Source of the DNA: CALHVX01 sp964640725
Lineage (GTDB): Bacteria > Pseudomonadota > Gammaproteobacteria > Pseudomonadales > Azotimanducaceae
Direction: 5' to 3'
NCBI GenBank assembly: GCA_964640725.1
Contig: CAZXIJ010000021.1
Location: forward strand, 1 to 64,000
DNA: 64,000 bases
Below are positions 35,912 through 44,926 of the stretch, piece after piece (the stretch's first letter is position 1; every line of letters begins with the position of its first letter). The translations under genes were made by a program, and so were the position numbers. Below the pieces are notes generated by a model. It saw nothing but the letters and a program-made list of their open reading frames with translations, ran no database searches and was not told where the DNA came from.

Positions 35912-36670
35912 TTGATCGTGCAGCGCTCGTTCATCGCGCACAGGCTTGCCAAGTACTTTCAGAATCTCAGAGCGGAAAGCAATCTCTGGTGGCTCTGGTT
36001 CGTGCTGCTGCCGGTTGTCCCGCTGATCGCATACAGTTCCCTGGGCTTGCTCAATCTTTTTCCCGACGTCGGGACGATGCCGAGGCATGTGTACATTGTT
36101 GTGGGATACACGACCTGGGCGTTTCTGGTCGACGCATTGACGTTCCCGTACAAGCGCCTGCCCGCCAGCCAGAGAGAGTTTGTGCGGCAAGAGCTGAATC
36201 TGGCCCAGCTATTGACAGCTTGGCTGCCCGAAAGGACCGTGGTCGCGCTGATACAGGTGGCTGTGTGCCTGGCCATCGTCCATTTTTCCCATGCCTTTGA
36301 TGTTTTAGGGGCCCTGAGATATCTCGGCTTGTTCGTGCTGGGCGTTGCTGTGTTTATTCAGTTTGGTCTCTTGTTCAGCGTGTTGACCCTAATGTTTCCG
36401 AACTTTTCGAATACCGTCGACGTGACGAACCGATTTCTGCTGTTTGTCAGCGCAGTTATTTTGCCCTTGCCGGTCGATAGTTTTCCCGCTTTTGTCACCT
36501 ACGCGAACCCTTACTACGTGTTTGTAGACGCCACACGAAACGCACTGCTGGGGCTGCCTGTGGACTGGGCTCCGGTCGTAACCTGGGCAGCCATCGGCGC
36601 TCTGCTGGCCGCATTTTTCAGCGTCAAACTGAAGCAGATCGAACCCGATGTCAGGGATTACGCGGCGTGA
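35912..36670 (+). CDS. ABC transporter permease for polysaccharide export (Wzm-like)
   Basis: About 252 residues with six hydrophobic segments in the ABC-2 pattern (WLWFVLLPVVPLIAY, YLGLFVLGVAVFIQFGLLFSV, FLLFVSAVILPLPV and others) and the short motif YANPYYVFVDATRNALLG near the end. It would form the inner-membrane channel for undecaprenyl-linked glycan. Start is TTG 35912 or GTG 35918, both after a GGAG. The 3' end overlaps the ATPase gene as GTGA. The 253 nt upstream (35659-35911) hold no convincing gene. Confidence 0.85.
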   Translation: MIVQRSFIAHRLAKYFQNLRAESNLWWLWFVLLPVVPLIAYSSLGLLNLFPDVGTMPRHVYIVVGYTTWAFLVDALTFPYKRLPASQREFVRQELNLAQLLTAWLPERTVVALIQVAVCLAIVHFSHAFDVLGALRYLGLFVLGVAVFIQFGLLFSVLTLMFPNFSNTVDVTNRFLLFVSAVILPLPVDSFPAFVTYANPYYVFVDATRNALLGLPVDWAPVVTWAAIGALLAAFFSVKLKQIEPDVRDYAA

Positions 36671-37905
36671 GTCACGTTTCTCTAAAGGGCGTCACCAAGA
36701 CCTATGCCATTACATCCCTGAACAAGCGGGCAGACCTGAAAAGAAAGGTGGTCAAGAAGTGGCTGGGGATCAACCTTGGCAGCGATACAGAGAAGGTTCG
36801 CACGGCGCTCAAAGACGTCAGTGTAGAGCTGGTTACTGGCCAGTCCCTCGCCGTGATTGGCCGAAACGGCGTGGGCAAGTCGACGTTACTCAAGATCATC
36901 GCCGGCACCTTGTCAGCGGATAAGGGCCAAGTTGATGTTCAGGGCCGGGTCGGTGGCCTGATTGAGTTATCTGCCGGGCTGAACCCGCTGCTCACGGGGC
37001 TTCAGAACGTAGAGCAGCGGGCGCGCGCTCTCGGGGTTTCCCAGAGCGCCCTGCCGGACTTCATTTCCCAGGTGAGGGACTTTGCCGAGCTGGAAGACCA
37101 GTTCGACGATCCGGTTGCGACCTATTCAAGCGGTATGCAGGCTCGCCTGGGGTTCGCAATTGCTGTGACTCTGCCCTTCGACATCATGGTCTGCGACGAG
37201 GCCTTGAGCGTTGGCGATGCCAAGTTTGCTTCTAAGTGTCTGGCCCGAGTCAATGAGCTCAAGTCGTCGCGAGTTTTCATTTTCGTGTCTCACTCCATGA
37301 CGATGGTTCAACGATTCTGCGACGAAGCAATCGTGCTCGATCGCGGAGAGGTCGTTTTCGCCGGGTCAGCGACGGAATCGGTCAAGTACTACGAGAACCA
37401 GATACTTCACCAATCGAAGCCGGCGGAACTTTCTCCGCGCGCTCAAAGCCAACTGCTGTCTGCGCCTTACCGGGGGTTTCTGGAGCCACTCATGATCAAT
37501 CGAGAGAAAATCGATCGTTGGGAGGCAGCCTTCGAAGTCGGCGAGGGCATTACCGTGAAATGGTCCGTGGCATTTCAGGGCGCCCTGCGGAACGATCACG
37601 GCCTCCGGCTGGGCTTTCCGGTGTTCGCCAGCGACGGGACGATGCTTTTCAGCTGCACGAACGAGTCGCTGAGCACGGAGCCGGAGTTGCGCGAGCTGTC
37701 TGGGGAGCTGGTCATTCGCCGGCCCGGGCTCCATCCCGGCGTGTACTATATGGTGATGGCGCTCTTTGAAGGCATGGCGCCTGTGTTGAGACAGTATGTT
37801 GGCGAAATCAGAATCCCGTCCGCTGGCATGCCCTGCTTTGGCGTCTACGACGCCGACCACTACTGGAGGGTCGACACCGAGACGCGAAAAAGGGCTATAA
37901 CTTAG
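36667..37905 (+). CDS. ABC transporter ATPase with C-terminal glycan-binding domain (Wzt-like)
   Basis: 412 residues. The ATPase domain (1-240) has Walker A GRNGVGKST, signature YSSGMQARLGFAIA, Walker B DIMVCDEALSVGD and the switch His in FVSHSM. The remaining about 170 residues form a beta-rich Wzt C-terminal domain (IDRWEAAFEVGEGITVKW, LSGELVIRRPGLHPGVYYM), which in ABC-dependent O-antigen systems recognises the modified non-reducing end. This suggests export of a finished, possibly methyl-capped glycan. Coupled to the permease by a 4-nt overlap. Confidence 0.92.
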   Translation: MSHVSLKGVTKTYAITSLNKRADLKRKVVKKWLGINLGSDTEKVRTALKDVSVELVTGQSLAVIGRNGVGKSTLLKIIAGTLSADKGQVDVQGRVGGLIELSAGLNPLLTGLQNVEQRARALGVSQSALPDFISQVRDFAELEDQFDDPVATYSSGMQARLGFAIAVTLPFDIMVCDEALSVGDAKFASKCLARVNELKSSRVFIFVSHSMTMVQRFCDEAIVLDRGEVVFAGSATESVKYYENQILHQSKPAELSPRAQSQLLSAPYRGFLEPLMINREKIDRWEAAFEVGEGITVKWSVAFQGALRNDHGLRLGFPVFASDGTMLFSCTNESLSTEPELRELSGELVIRRPGLHPGVYYMVMALFEGMAPVLRQYVGEIRIPSAGMPCFGVYDADHYWRVDTETRKRAIT

Positions 37906-37946
37906 AAACACCATCCCAAAGGCCAGGCGACGACCCTTAGTTACTC

Positions 37947-38162
37947 ATGGACGAAAACAGCCAAACTCTCCTCATGAATCAGAAGCTCGAAGAGCTGGAA
38001 GACCGGCTGCGCTCGATCGCGGTCTCTGACATCGGTGAGCTCCAACGAGAGCTCGAGACCCTCAGGGCCCAGGTACAGACGCACCACCGTATCCTGTTGC
38101 GTATCAATAGCTGGCTGAAACCGGTGACGCCGCGATTTTTCAGAGCCTGGCTCGCACGTTGA
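37947..38162 (+). CDS. Small coiled-coil protein in the exporter operon
   Basis: 71 residues, unrecognised family. Heptad-like Leu/Glu/Arg spacing from about residue 10 to 50 (KLEELEDRLRSI, IGELQRELETLRAQVQ) predicts a coiled coil, followed by a basic Trp-containing tail (RINSWLKPVTPRFFRAWLAR) that may touch the membrane. It lies between the Wzt gene (41 nt) and a glycosyltransferase gene, whose TTG overlaps its stop as TTGA, supporting real translation. It may tether the next transferase to the exporter. Confidence 0.7.
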   Translation: MDENSQTLLMNQKLEELEDRLRSIAVSDIGELQRELETLRAQVQTHHRILLRINSWLKPVTPRFFRAWLAR

Positions 38163-39508
38163 GAATCGCCGTTGTCAGTGAGCGGTGCCTCGGATCCGGT
38201 GCCGCGCAAGCTGCTACGGAGCTTGCCCTAGCCGCCGTATCCATGGGGCATGACGTCCGGTTCTTTGCGGCGGAAGCGCCTCCGGAGGCCAGCGGCCTCG
38301 AGACGTTTCAATTTTCGAGCTGGTCCCGAGCGTATTCGCTGATTCGCGAGGCTAACCGTCCCGGGAAAGATGCTGCGACTCGAGACCGTGCTGTGGTGGC
38401 GTATCACGGCTACCGGAAAGTCACTTTTGGCAAGTTGGTTGATGCTTTGACCCGGTTCCGACCCGATGTTGTCCATTTCCACAACATCGCCTCCGTGATT
38501 TCGTCAACGGGCGTCCGCCACATCGCCCAACGGTGGCCTGTAGCCTGGACGCTGCATGATCGGGTCACCTTCGACGCGTTTCATAACGAGTGGCAGACCT
38601 GGGGCAGAACGAACCATTCCTGGGAGGCGGCGATTGCCAACTCCCCCTCCTATTTCGCGCGCGACAGCCTCGGGCAAAGTGCTGATCCCGTCGACTTCAT
38701 CACGCCCTCGCACTGGCTTCAGGATTTGCTGCAGCAATCGCCCCTCAGCCAGCATCCCAGCCACGTGCTGCCGAATATTGTGTCCACCAGCCCGGCTGCC
38801 AAGGAAATTACCCGAGAGGCACTGACTCGCGGGCTGGCGGCAAAAAAAATCGTCCTCGCTGTCATTCCCAACACGGACTACTCCCTCAAAGGCTACGACC
38901 TTTTGAAGGAAGCGTTTCTGAGAGCCCGCGCTGCGCTCGCGGTAAAGGCGCCCGGTCGCGAGGCTGATATCGCCATGCTGGTGACCACTGCGAAAAACTT
39001 GCGGTACCAAGCCTGCGGGATATTCAGCCTGCCAGACCTGGCGGACCGCTGTGGCGTCGAGACCGCAGACTATCTCGACCAAAGCCATATGCGAGACCTG
39101 TATCGGTCCTGCGATGCGCTGGCGACGGCTTCCCGCGTCGAAAACCTGCCGAATGTTGCCCTGGAAGCTATCCGGGATGGCTGCCCCCTAATCGCCACCT
39201 ACGTGGGCGGCGTGCCGGAGATCTTCGGCTGCAGAAAGCTGGGTTACCTGGCGTGCGCCGAAAGCAGCCATTCGCTTTGCGATGGAATTCTGAAGGTGTG
39301 CATAGACAGCGACCGCGACGACTACCAGGCGGCCCTCGCCGAGCGTTGGCAGAGTACCTTTGATAGCGAGGCCGTAAAGCCGCGCCTGATGGAGATCTAT
39401 CGACTCGCCATCGCTCGTAGGCAGTCAGCAGATGCGGACCAGGTACCGCTTGCCGGGCTGATTACCGTCAGACAGGGCGCAGCTAAGGGCGCGACCGGCG
39501 GGCGGTAA
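38159..39508 (+). CDS. Family 4 glycosyltransferase
   Basis: 449 residues, GT-B fold. The N-terminus MRIAVVSERCLGSGAAQAATEL resembles family 4 transferases that bind the acceptor there. VVHFHNIASVISSTGVRHI, WTLHDRVTF and ITPSHWLQDLL follow. The donor-site region has the ENLPNVALEAI motif (Glu-x7-Glu type) and GGVPEIF. Starts at TTG within a TTGA overlap with the coiled-coil gene. Sugar donor unknown. Confidence 0.88.
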   Translation: MRIAVVSERCLGSGAAQAATELALAAVSMGHDVRFFAAEAPPEASGLETFQFSSWSRAYSLIREANRPGKDAATRDRAVVAYHGYRKVTFGKLVDALTRFRPDVVHFHNIASVISSTGVRHIAQRWPVAWTLHDRVTFDAFHNEWQTWGRTNHSWEAAIANSPSYFARDSLGQSADPVDFITPSHWLQDLLQQSPLSQHPSHVLPNIVSTSPAAKEITREALTRGLAAKKIVLAVIPNTDYSLKGYDLLKEAFLRARAALAVKAPGREADIAMLVTTAKNLRYQACGIFSLPDLADRCGVETADYLDQSHMRDLYRSCDALATASRVENLPNVALEAIRDGCPLIATYVGGVPEIFGCRKLGYLACAESSHSLCDGILKVCIDSDRDDYQAALAERWQSTFDSEAVKPRLMEIYRLAIARRQSADADQVPLAGLITVRQGAAKGATGGR

Positions 39509-39592
39509 ACGCGAGGCACGCAACATTATTGCGTGGCCGCATCGGCAGCGCTGCGCGGGCTAAACGCATAGCCAACACTGGGCAGGAAACGA

Positions 39593-39598
39593 TACAAT
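39593..39598 (+). promoter_or_regulatory. -10 element immediately before gmd (possible leaderless transcript)
   Basis: TACAAT ends 6 nt before the GTG of gmd. Transcription starting about 7 nt downstream would begin at the start codon itself. No Shine-Dalgarno precedes the GTG. The -35 is poor. A small hairpin (CACGCAA / TTGCGTG, 39517-39535) lies earlier in the 96-nt spacer. Confidence 0.35.
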
Positions 39599-39604
39599 TC
39601 TCCA

Positions 39605-40654
39605 GTGCCAAAAGTTGCTCTTATAACCGGTGTCACCGGACAGGATGGGTCGTATCTCGCGCGATTGCTGCTCGAAAAGGGCTACGTCGTCCACGGGATT
39701 AAACGCCGGTCCTCATCTTTCAACACCGGCAGAATCGAGGACATCTATCAGGACCCGCACGTTGACGAAGCGCGGTTCATTCTCCATTACGGCGACCTGA
39801 CCGACAGCACCAACCTGGTGCGGATCGTCCAGCACACACAGCCGGACGAGATCTACAATCTCGGTGCGCAGAGCCACGTTCAGGTCAGTTTCGAAACGCC
39901 GGAATATACGGCGAATGCTGATGCGATCGGCACGCTGAGGATCCTCGAAGCAATCCGGATCCTGGGGCTCGAGAACAAGACACGCTTCTACCAGGCGTCC
40001 ACTTCTGAACTGTTCGGAAACGGACCGGAAAGCCCGCAGTCGGAATCGACACCGTTTCGTCCCCGATCGCCCTACGGGGCTGCCAAGCTCTACGGATACT
40101 GGATCAGCGTGAACTACCGCGATTCCTACGGCATGTACTGCACCAACGGCATCCTCTTCAATCACGAAAGCCCGGTCCGAGGCGAAACTTTCGTCACCCG
40201 AAAAATTTCCCGGGCGGCAGCTGCGATCTCCCGCGGCCTGGAAGACACGCTCTACCTGGGCAATCTGAACGCGACGCGTGACTGGGGCCACGCCCGCGAT
40301 TACGCCGAGGGTATGTGGCGAATGCTGCAGCAGGACGGTGCCGACGACTATGTGCTTGCGACGGGCGAAGCACACAGCGTCCGCGAGTTTGCGTCCCTGG
40401 CCTTTGCGCATGTGGGGATGGACATCGACTGGGTCGGGCAGGGCGAAGCCGAAACTGGCGTTGATCGAAGTACCGGAAGCACGGTGATCAGAATCGACCC
40501 TCGATACTATCGTCCTGCGGAGGTGGACAACTTGCTGGGCGATGCCAGCAAAGCGCGTCGCGAGTTGGGCTGGCAACCCCAGTGCAGTTTCACGGAACTG
40601 GTCTCAGAGATGGTGCAGCAGGACCTCCAGGCGATCGGACAGCCACCGCAGTGA
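39605..40654 (+). CDS. gmd: GDP-mannose 4,6-dehydratase
   Basis: 349 residues, extended-SDR enzyme making GDP-4-keto-6-deoxymannose. N-terminal NADP motif [16 protein letters not shown] (residues 7-22), [26 protein letters not shown], and the catalytic [10 protein letters not shown] (Tyr-x-x-x-Lys), with [18 protein letters not shown] as in the family. GTG start fits the conserved N-terminus exactly. Its stop overlaps fcl as GTGA. Substrate would come from ManC (12450). Confidence 0.96.
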   Translation: MPKVALITGVTGQDGSYLARLLLEKGYVVHGIKRRSSSFNTGRIEDIYQDPHVDEARFILHYGDLTDSTNLVRIVQHTQPDEIYNLGAQSHVQVSFETPEYTANADAIGTLRILEAIRILGLENKTRFYQASTSELFGNGPESPQSESTPFRPRSPYGAAKLYGYWISVNYRDSYGMYCTNGILFNHESPVRGETFVTRKISRAAAAISRGLEDTLYLGNLNATRDWGHARDYAEGMWRMLQQDGADDYVLATGEAHSVREFASLAFAHVGMDIDWVGQGEAETGVDRSTGSTVIRIDPRYYRPAEVDNLLGDASKARRELGWQPQCSFTELVSEMVQQDLQAIGQPPQ

Positions 40655-41586
40655 AGCTAGCCGGCTGCCGGGTGTTCGTTGCTGGGAGCCGTGGAATGGT
40701 CGGCTCAGCCGTCGTGCGTCGCCTTGCTGGCGCTGGCTGCACGGTACTCGAAGCCGGTCGCGATGAGCTCGATTTGCTGGACGGCGTTGCCGTCGCGCGC
40801 TGGTTTGCAGGCAACGCGCCTGATGTCGTGATCTGCGCCGCAGCGAAGGTCGGCGGCATTCACGCCAACAACTCTCATCCCGTAGCCTTTTTGGGGGAGA
40901 ATTTGCGCGTTGCGCAGAATGTGGTTGAGGCATCCTACCGAGCCCGGGTGAGCAAGCTCCTGTTCCTCGGATCGTCTTGCGTGTATCCCAAGTTTGCGGA
41001 GCAACCGATTCAAGAGGACGCGTTGCTCAGCGGCGCTCTCGAGCCCACCAATGAGTGGTACGCCGTTGCCAAGATTGCAGGGATCAAGCTGTGCGAAGCG
41101 TACCGGCGCGAGTTTGGCTGTGACTATCTGTCTGTGATGCCGAGCAATCTCTATGGTCCGAAAGATAACTTCGATCTGGAGACAAGCCACGTGCTTCCTG
41201 CACTTCTTCGAAAAGTTCATACGGCGAAGGTCCAGGGCGGCGATGTTACGGTATGGGGGAGTGGCACTCCGCGGCGGGAGTTTTTGCATGTCGATGATGC
41301 AGCCGATGCCATCGTCCATATCGCGGAGCATGACTTGCATGAGTCCTTGCTCAATGTCGGTACCGGAACCGATGTGTCAATTCGCGAACTGGTTGAGCTG
41401 ATTCGCGATATCGTTGGATTTGAGGGTGAGGTGGTATTCGACGCCTCTATGCCTGACGGGACACCGCGCAAGCTGATGGATTGCTCACGCCTGGCGCAAT
41501 CAGGCTGGCAGGCTCGAATCGGGCTTCGAGATGGCGTTCGAGCCACCTATAAGTGGTTTTTGGAGCACGAGTGTGCCCTGCGCTAG
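40651..41586 (+). CDS. fcl: GDP-L-fucose synthase
   Basis: 311 residues; epimerises and reduces GDP-4-keto-6-deoxymannose to GDP-L-fucose. Visible: [18 protein letters not shown] (Rossmann), [39 protein letters not shown], the catalytic [18 protein letters not shown] (Tyr-x-x-x-Lys) and [12 protein letters not shown] start coupled to gmd by GTGA. The pair indicates fucose (or a further-modified 6-deoxy sugar) in the exported glycan. Confidence 0.96.
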   Translation: MKLAGCRVFVAGSRGMVGSAVVRRLAGAGCTVLEAGRDELDLLDGVAVARWFAGNAPDVVICAAAKVGGIHANNSHPVAFLGENLRVAQNVVEASYRARVSKLLFLGSSCVYPKFAEQPIQEDALLSGALEPTNEWYAVAKIAGIKLCEAYRREFGCDYLSVMPSNLYGPKDNFDLETSHVLPALLRKVHTAKVQGGDVTVWGSGTPRREFLHVDDAADAIVHIAEHDLHESLLNVGTGTDVSIRELVELIRDIVGFEGEVVFDASMPDGTPRKLMDCSRLAQSGWQARIGLRDGVRATYKWFLEHECALR

Positions 41587-42398
41587 GCAAGCCTGACAGC
41601 GCCGCGCTGCCGCGCGTATCGGTCGTTACCGTGACGTTGAATGCCGGAGAAGATCTGCGCGCCACAGTGAATTCCGTCGCGGCTCAGGCCTTTGGCGCAG
41701 TGCAGCACGTCGTCAAAGACGGCCTTTCGAGCGACGGTTCCACAGACTTTCTGTCGCAGCACGGGGGGAAGGTTGAGCTGGTCCGGGAGCGCGATGATGG
41801 CGTTTACGATGCGATGAACCAGGCCTGCGCATTCGCCAGCGGCGAATACGTGCACTTCCTGAACAGCGGCGATTGCTATAGCGACGATCAAGCCCTCAAG
41901 GCCGTGACGGAAGCCGCGCAGGCAGCGGGCAGGCCTGAACTGGTTGTAACCTGGTACCGCAATCTAGAGCATGATGTGGTGCGGACCTGTCCGGAGAGCC
42001 TCGGCGACTGGTACCTGTTTCGAGCCGCGCTCGGTCACCAGGCGGTCTACTTCCGGCGCGACCTGCTTGCGCGTTTAGGGGGGTACGATGTCAGCTATCG
42101 ACTGCTGGCCGATCACGACCTGATATTCCGGGCGCTGATCAAAGAGCGTGTCAGCTATCTGGTGCTCCCCCGGGTGTGTGTCGATTACAAGGGCCAGGGG
42201 CTCAGCGCGGATCCGGCGAACGCGAAGCTGAAGGGGAGCGAAGCCGGCCGACTGCGGCGGGATGCGTTTCCGGGAGCCCGGGGCCAATTCTATCGCCTGC
42301 TGCATGAAGCCACGCTGTGGCGGCTGCGCACCCAGCTGTTGCGCTTCTCGGGTGTTCGCAAACTCTACTACGCGTGCGTTGCCGCGTTAAACCGTTAA
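41571..42398 (+). CDS. Family 2 glycosyltransferase
   Basis: 275 residues, GT-A fold: VSVVTVTLNAGEDLRATVNSV, VKDGLSSDGSTDFL, YDAMNQACAFASGEYVHFLNSGD (the substrate-metal region), GHQAVYFRRDLL and LADHDLIFRAL. It resembles WcaA/WfgS-like transferases from O-antigen loci. I chose GTG 41571, which has GGAG 5 nt upstream and overlaps fcl by 16 nt; GTG 41553 is also in frame. Being coupled to fcl, a fucosyltransferase role is a reasonable guess only. Confidence 0.85.
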   Translation: MCPALGKPDSAALPRVSVVTVTLNAGEDLRATVNSVAAQAFGAVQHVVKDGLSSDGSTDFLSQHGGKVELVRERDDGVYDAMNQACAFASGEYVHFLNSGDCYSDDQALKAVTEAAQAAGRPELVVTWYRNLEHDVVRTCPESLGDWYLFRAALGHQAVYFRRDLLARLGGYDVSYRLLADHDLIFRALIKERVSYLVLPRVCVDYKGQGLSADPANAKLKGSEAGRLRRDAFPGARGQFYRLLHEATLWRLRTQLLRFSGVRKLYYACVAALNR

Positions 42399-42405
42399 GG
42401 GCGCC

Positions 42406-43227
42406 GTGAAACGAAAGCTTACAGCGCGCTTGTTTCAGCGGGCGTTGAAGGCCACGGTCGTACCGAGGTACTGGGCTGACTCGTTGCTGTTCCGCCAGGA
42501 TCCTGCAACGCTTGCGGTGATAGAAGGGCTCCGCGGCGTCGCAGCGGGGCGTCCAATGCTCGTGGTGGGCAACGGGCCAAGCCTGAATCAGACCCCCCTG
42601 CACGAGTTTGCGGATCTGCCATCGATTGGCATGAACAAAATTGATCTGCTGTATCCGAGAACTTCCTGGAGGCCGAACCTGGTTGTCTGCGTCAACAACC
42701 TCGTGGTCCAGCAGCACGGAGCCCAATTTCTTGGCAGTGAGGTGCCGGTCTTTCTTGCCTGGAAGTCCCGATGGTTTCTCCCAGCTCGCGCCCGTGTGCC
42801 CGTTCACTACTTTCGGGGGCGACCCACAGCGGAGTTCTCGACGGACGTTTCCAGCCATGTGGCCGCATTGGGCTCGACAGTGACCTATACTGCGCTCCAG
42901 TTCGCGTACTTCATGGGTGCTGACCCGGTGGTGCTGCTAGGGGTCGATCACGCGTTTGACAGCCCTGCCGAAGATAGCGGCATTGCGCGGCGGGAGGGGG
43001 CCGATCAGAACCACTTCGATCCAGATTATTTTGCCGATGGCGAACTCTGGGGCTTGCCGGACCTGGCGGGCAGCGAGCGCGACTATCGCCGGGCCAGGGT
43101 CGCTTTCCAAAAGGCTGGTCGGCAGGTGCTCGATGCAACGGTGGGGGGCAAGCTTGACGTGTTTGACAAGATCAGCCTTGAGCAGCTGCGGGTCCTTGTA
43201 CGGCGAGTCAATGACGCAGGCCAGTGA
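42406..43227 (+). CDS. DUF115 / GT42-like protein, copy 3
   Basis: 273 residues from a GTG. MLVVGNGPSLNQTPLHEF (residues 51-68), GMNKIDLLY, LGSTVTYTALQFAYFMGA, LLGVDHAFD, GADQNHFDPDYFADGELWGLP and DATVGGKLDVFDK match copies 1 and 2. It is the most divergent copy in its middle section. It sits between two GT2 genes: 7 nt after the first, and overlapping the second as GTGA. Probable CMP-sugar-dependent transferase. Confidence 0.8.
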   Translation: MKRKLTARLFQRALKATVVPRYWADSLLFRQDPATLAVIEGLRGVAAGRPMLVVGNGPSLNQTPLHEFADLPSIGMNKIDLLYPRTSWRPNLVVCVNNLVVQQHGAQFLGSEVPVFLAWKSRWFLPARARVPVHYFRGRPTAEFSTDVSSHVAALGSTVTYTALQFAYFMGADPVVLLGVDHAFDSPAEDSGIARREGADQNHFDPDYFADGELWGLPDLAGSERDYRRARVAFQKAGRQVLDATVGGKLDVFDKISLEQLRVLVRRVNDAGQ

Positions 43228-44024
43228 CGGGGTCCAGGCCGGTGAATGAGCCGGTGGCCCAGGTAGAGACCGCGTTGCCCCTGGTTTCCGTCGTGGTGCC
43301 CGTTCGGAACATGCAGGACACCATTGCCCGAACGTTGACGAGCATCGTCGAGCAATCTTACGAGAATGTCGAAATCATCGTGGTTGAAGGCGCGTCCACC
43401 GACGATACGCTGGCCCGCATCAAGGCCTTTGGAAACCAGATTACGACCCTCGTTTCCGAGCCTGACCAGGGCCTGTACGAGGCGGTCAACAAGGGCGTTG
43501 CACTTTCCCGGGGCGAGATCGTGGGCATCCTGAACGGCGACGACTACTACAAGCACAACAATGTGCTGCAGCTCTACGGGGACGCGTTTGGCGAGCACGC
43601 CGTTGGGCTTGTGTACGGCGATCTTGAGTTTTTTCTGGCCAGCAATCCTGCAGGCACGATTCGCCGCTACTCATCGGAGAAGTTCAGCCCCAGTCGCCTT
43701 CGCTATGGCTGGATGCCCCCGCACCCAACGGTTTTTGTGCGGCGCAGCATTTACGAGCAGGTCGGGCAATATCGTACGGACTACAAGATCGCAGCCGATT
43801 TCGAGTTCCTGGTTCGGGCGTTGTGGAAAGAGGGCGTGACCGCGCGGCGAATCCCGTCGGTGGTCGTTCGGATGCAGTACGGAGGCATCAGTACCCAGGG
43901 CATTGGCGCCTCTTATCGCCTGAACAAGGAAATCCTGCGGGCCTGCAGAGACAACGGGCTGAGCTCCAGCTGGCTGAGAATCGCCCTTAAGATTCCGTCC
44001 AAGCTGCGCGAATTTTTGCCCTGA
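43224..44024 (+). CDS. Family 2 glycosyltransferase
   Basis: 266 residues: LVSVVVPVRNMQDTIARTLTSI, IIVVEGASTDDTL, YEAVNKGVALSRGEIVGILN, then GDDYYKHNN, MPPHPTVFVRRSIYEQVG and KIAADFEFLVRAL. It resembles WbbD/WcaA-like GT-A enzymes. GTG start in a GTGA overlap with the DUF115 copy 3 gene. It is the last gene of the glycan locus on this strand. Its own stop is the first of four TGA codons in a 7-nt tandem repeat. Confidence 0.88.
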   Translation: MTGSRPVNEPVAQVETALPLVSVVVPVRNMQDTIARTLTSIVEQSYENVEIIVVEGASTDDTLARIKAFGNQITTLVSEPDQGLYEAVNKGVALSRGEIVGILNGDDYYKHNNVLQLYGDAFGEHAVGLVYGDLEFFLASNPAGTIRRYSSEKFSPSRLRYGWMPPHPTVFVRRSIYEQVGQYRTDYKIAADFEFLVRALWKEGVTARRIPSVVVRMQYGGISTQGIGASYRLNKEILRACRDNGLSSSWLRIALKIPSKLREFLP

Positions 44025-44045
44025 GCCCTGAGCCCTGAGCCCTGA
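44018..44045 (+). repeat. Four tandem copies of a 7-mer (gccctga) spanning the GT2 stop codon
   Basis: gccctga repeats four times without interruption, each copy containing a TGA. The first TGA ends the GT2 gene. As 7 is 1 modulo 3, the following TGAs fall in the other frames, closing all three. Confidence 0.9.
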
Positions 44046-44074
44046 GCCCAGGCCCAGCCAGCAGCTTGCTGAGC

Positions 44075-44926
44075 CTATGCCTCTTGATAGCTTCGTTCCT
44101 GCAAGCCCGGGATGTCGGTGCTGAAGCGGTAGAGGCAGCCGTCAGCGGCGCTCGGGTCTGCAAGCCCGACGCGGGCGCTGGTGACGAACAGCTGATCCAG
44201 CGCCGGTCCGCCAAAGGCGACGCAGGAAGGCTGCGCAGCGTCGAGGTTCACGCGGTGCAGCAAGCCGCCGTCTGGCGCATAGCAGGCGACGCTGCCGGTG
44301 CCCCAGAGCGCGACCCAAAGGTTGCCCGCGCTGTCGGTCACCGCGCCGTCCGGCTCGCCTTGCTCGAAGCGCAGATGGATCTGGGGCTTTAGCGGGCGCT
44401 GCGCGAGCGCATCGCAGCGCCAGATCAGTTGCCTCGCGCTGTCTGAAAAATACAGCGTCTGCCCGTCCGGGCTCCAGCACAGGCTGTTGGTGATGCTGAT
44501 CGGTGCGAAGCAGGTTTCGATGCGCCCCTGCGGTGTCACGCGGTGCAAAGCCCCGGTGCTGCCGGGGCGCTCAGCCATAGTGCCCACCCAGAAATTGCCG
44601 TGGCGGTCGGCGCGGCCGTCGTTGAAGCGCAGGCCCCGGTCAGACAGTTCGTGCAGTGTTTGGCGGGTATCTGACGGCCAGTGCCAGAGCGCGATTTCGT
44701 CATCGAAGGCGCACAGCAGCGTGTCTGCGGTCGACGCGAAGGCAAAGGAGGCCAGCCGCTTGTCCAGCTGCCAGCATCGCTGATCGCCGCCATTGGCGGT
44801 CGCGCTGTAAAGCATCTTTTCATCGATGTCGGTCCACCAGATGCGCTGCTCGCCGGCGTGCCAGCGCACGCCCTCACCGAGCGTGTTTTGACAGTCGATG
44901 AGCAGATCGGGACGGTGGGCGGTCAT
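44075..44926 (-). CDS. SMP-30/gluconolactonase/LRE family protein
   Basis: 283 residues, six-bladed beta-propeller expected. Family motifs: TLGEGVRWH with the metal-ligand Glu, WWTDID, RFNDGRADRHGNFWVGTM (metal-site Asn-Asp), ITNSLCWSPDG, YFSDS and GEPDGAVTDSAGNLWVALWG. Such enzymes hydrolyse sugar lactones. Start chosen at ATG 44926 (MTAHRPDLL), just before the conserved region. Convergent with the glycan locus and divergent from the OmpA-like gene. A metabolic role in sugar-acid catabolism is likelier than glycan synthesis. Confidence 0.88.
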   Translation of the reverse strand: MTAHRPDLLIDCQNTLGEGVRWHAGEQRIWWTDIDEKMLYSATANGGDQRCWQLDKRLASFAFASTADTLLCAFDDEIALWHWPSDTRQTLHELSDRGLRFNDGRADRHGNFWVGTMAERPGSTGALHRVTPQGRIETCFAPISITNSLCWSPDGQTLYFSDSARQLIWRCDALAQRPLKPQIHLRFEQGEPDGAVTDSAGNLWVALWGTGSVACYAPDGGLLHRVNLDAAQPSCVAFGGPALDQLFVTSARVGLADPSAADGCLYRFSTDIPGLQERSYQEA

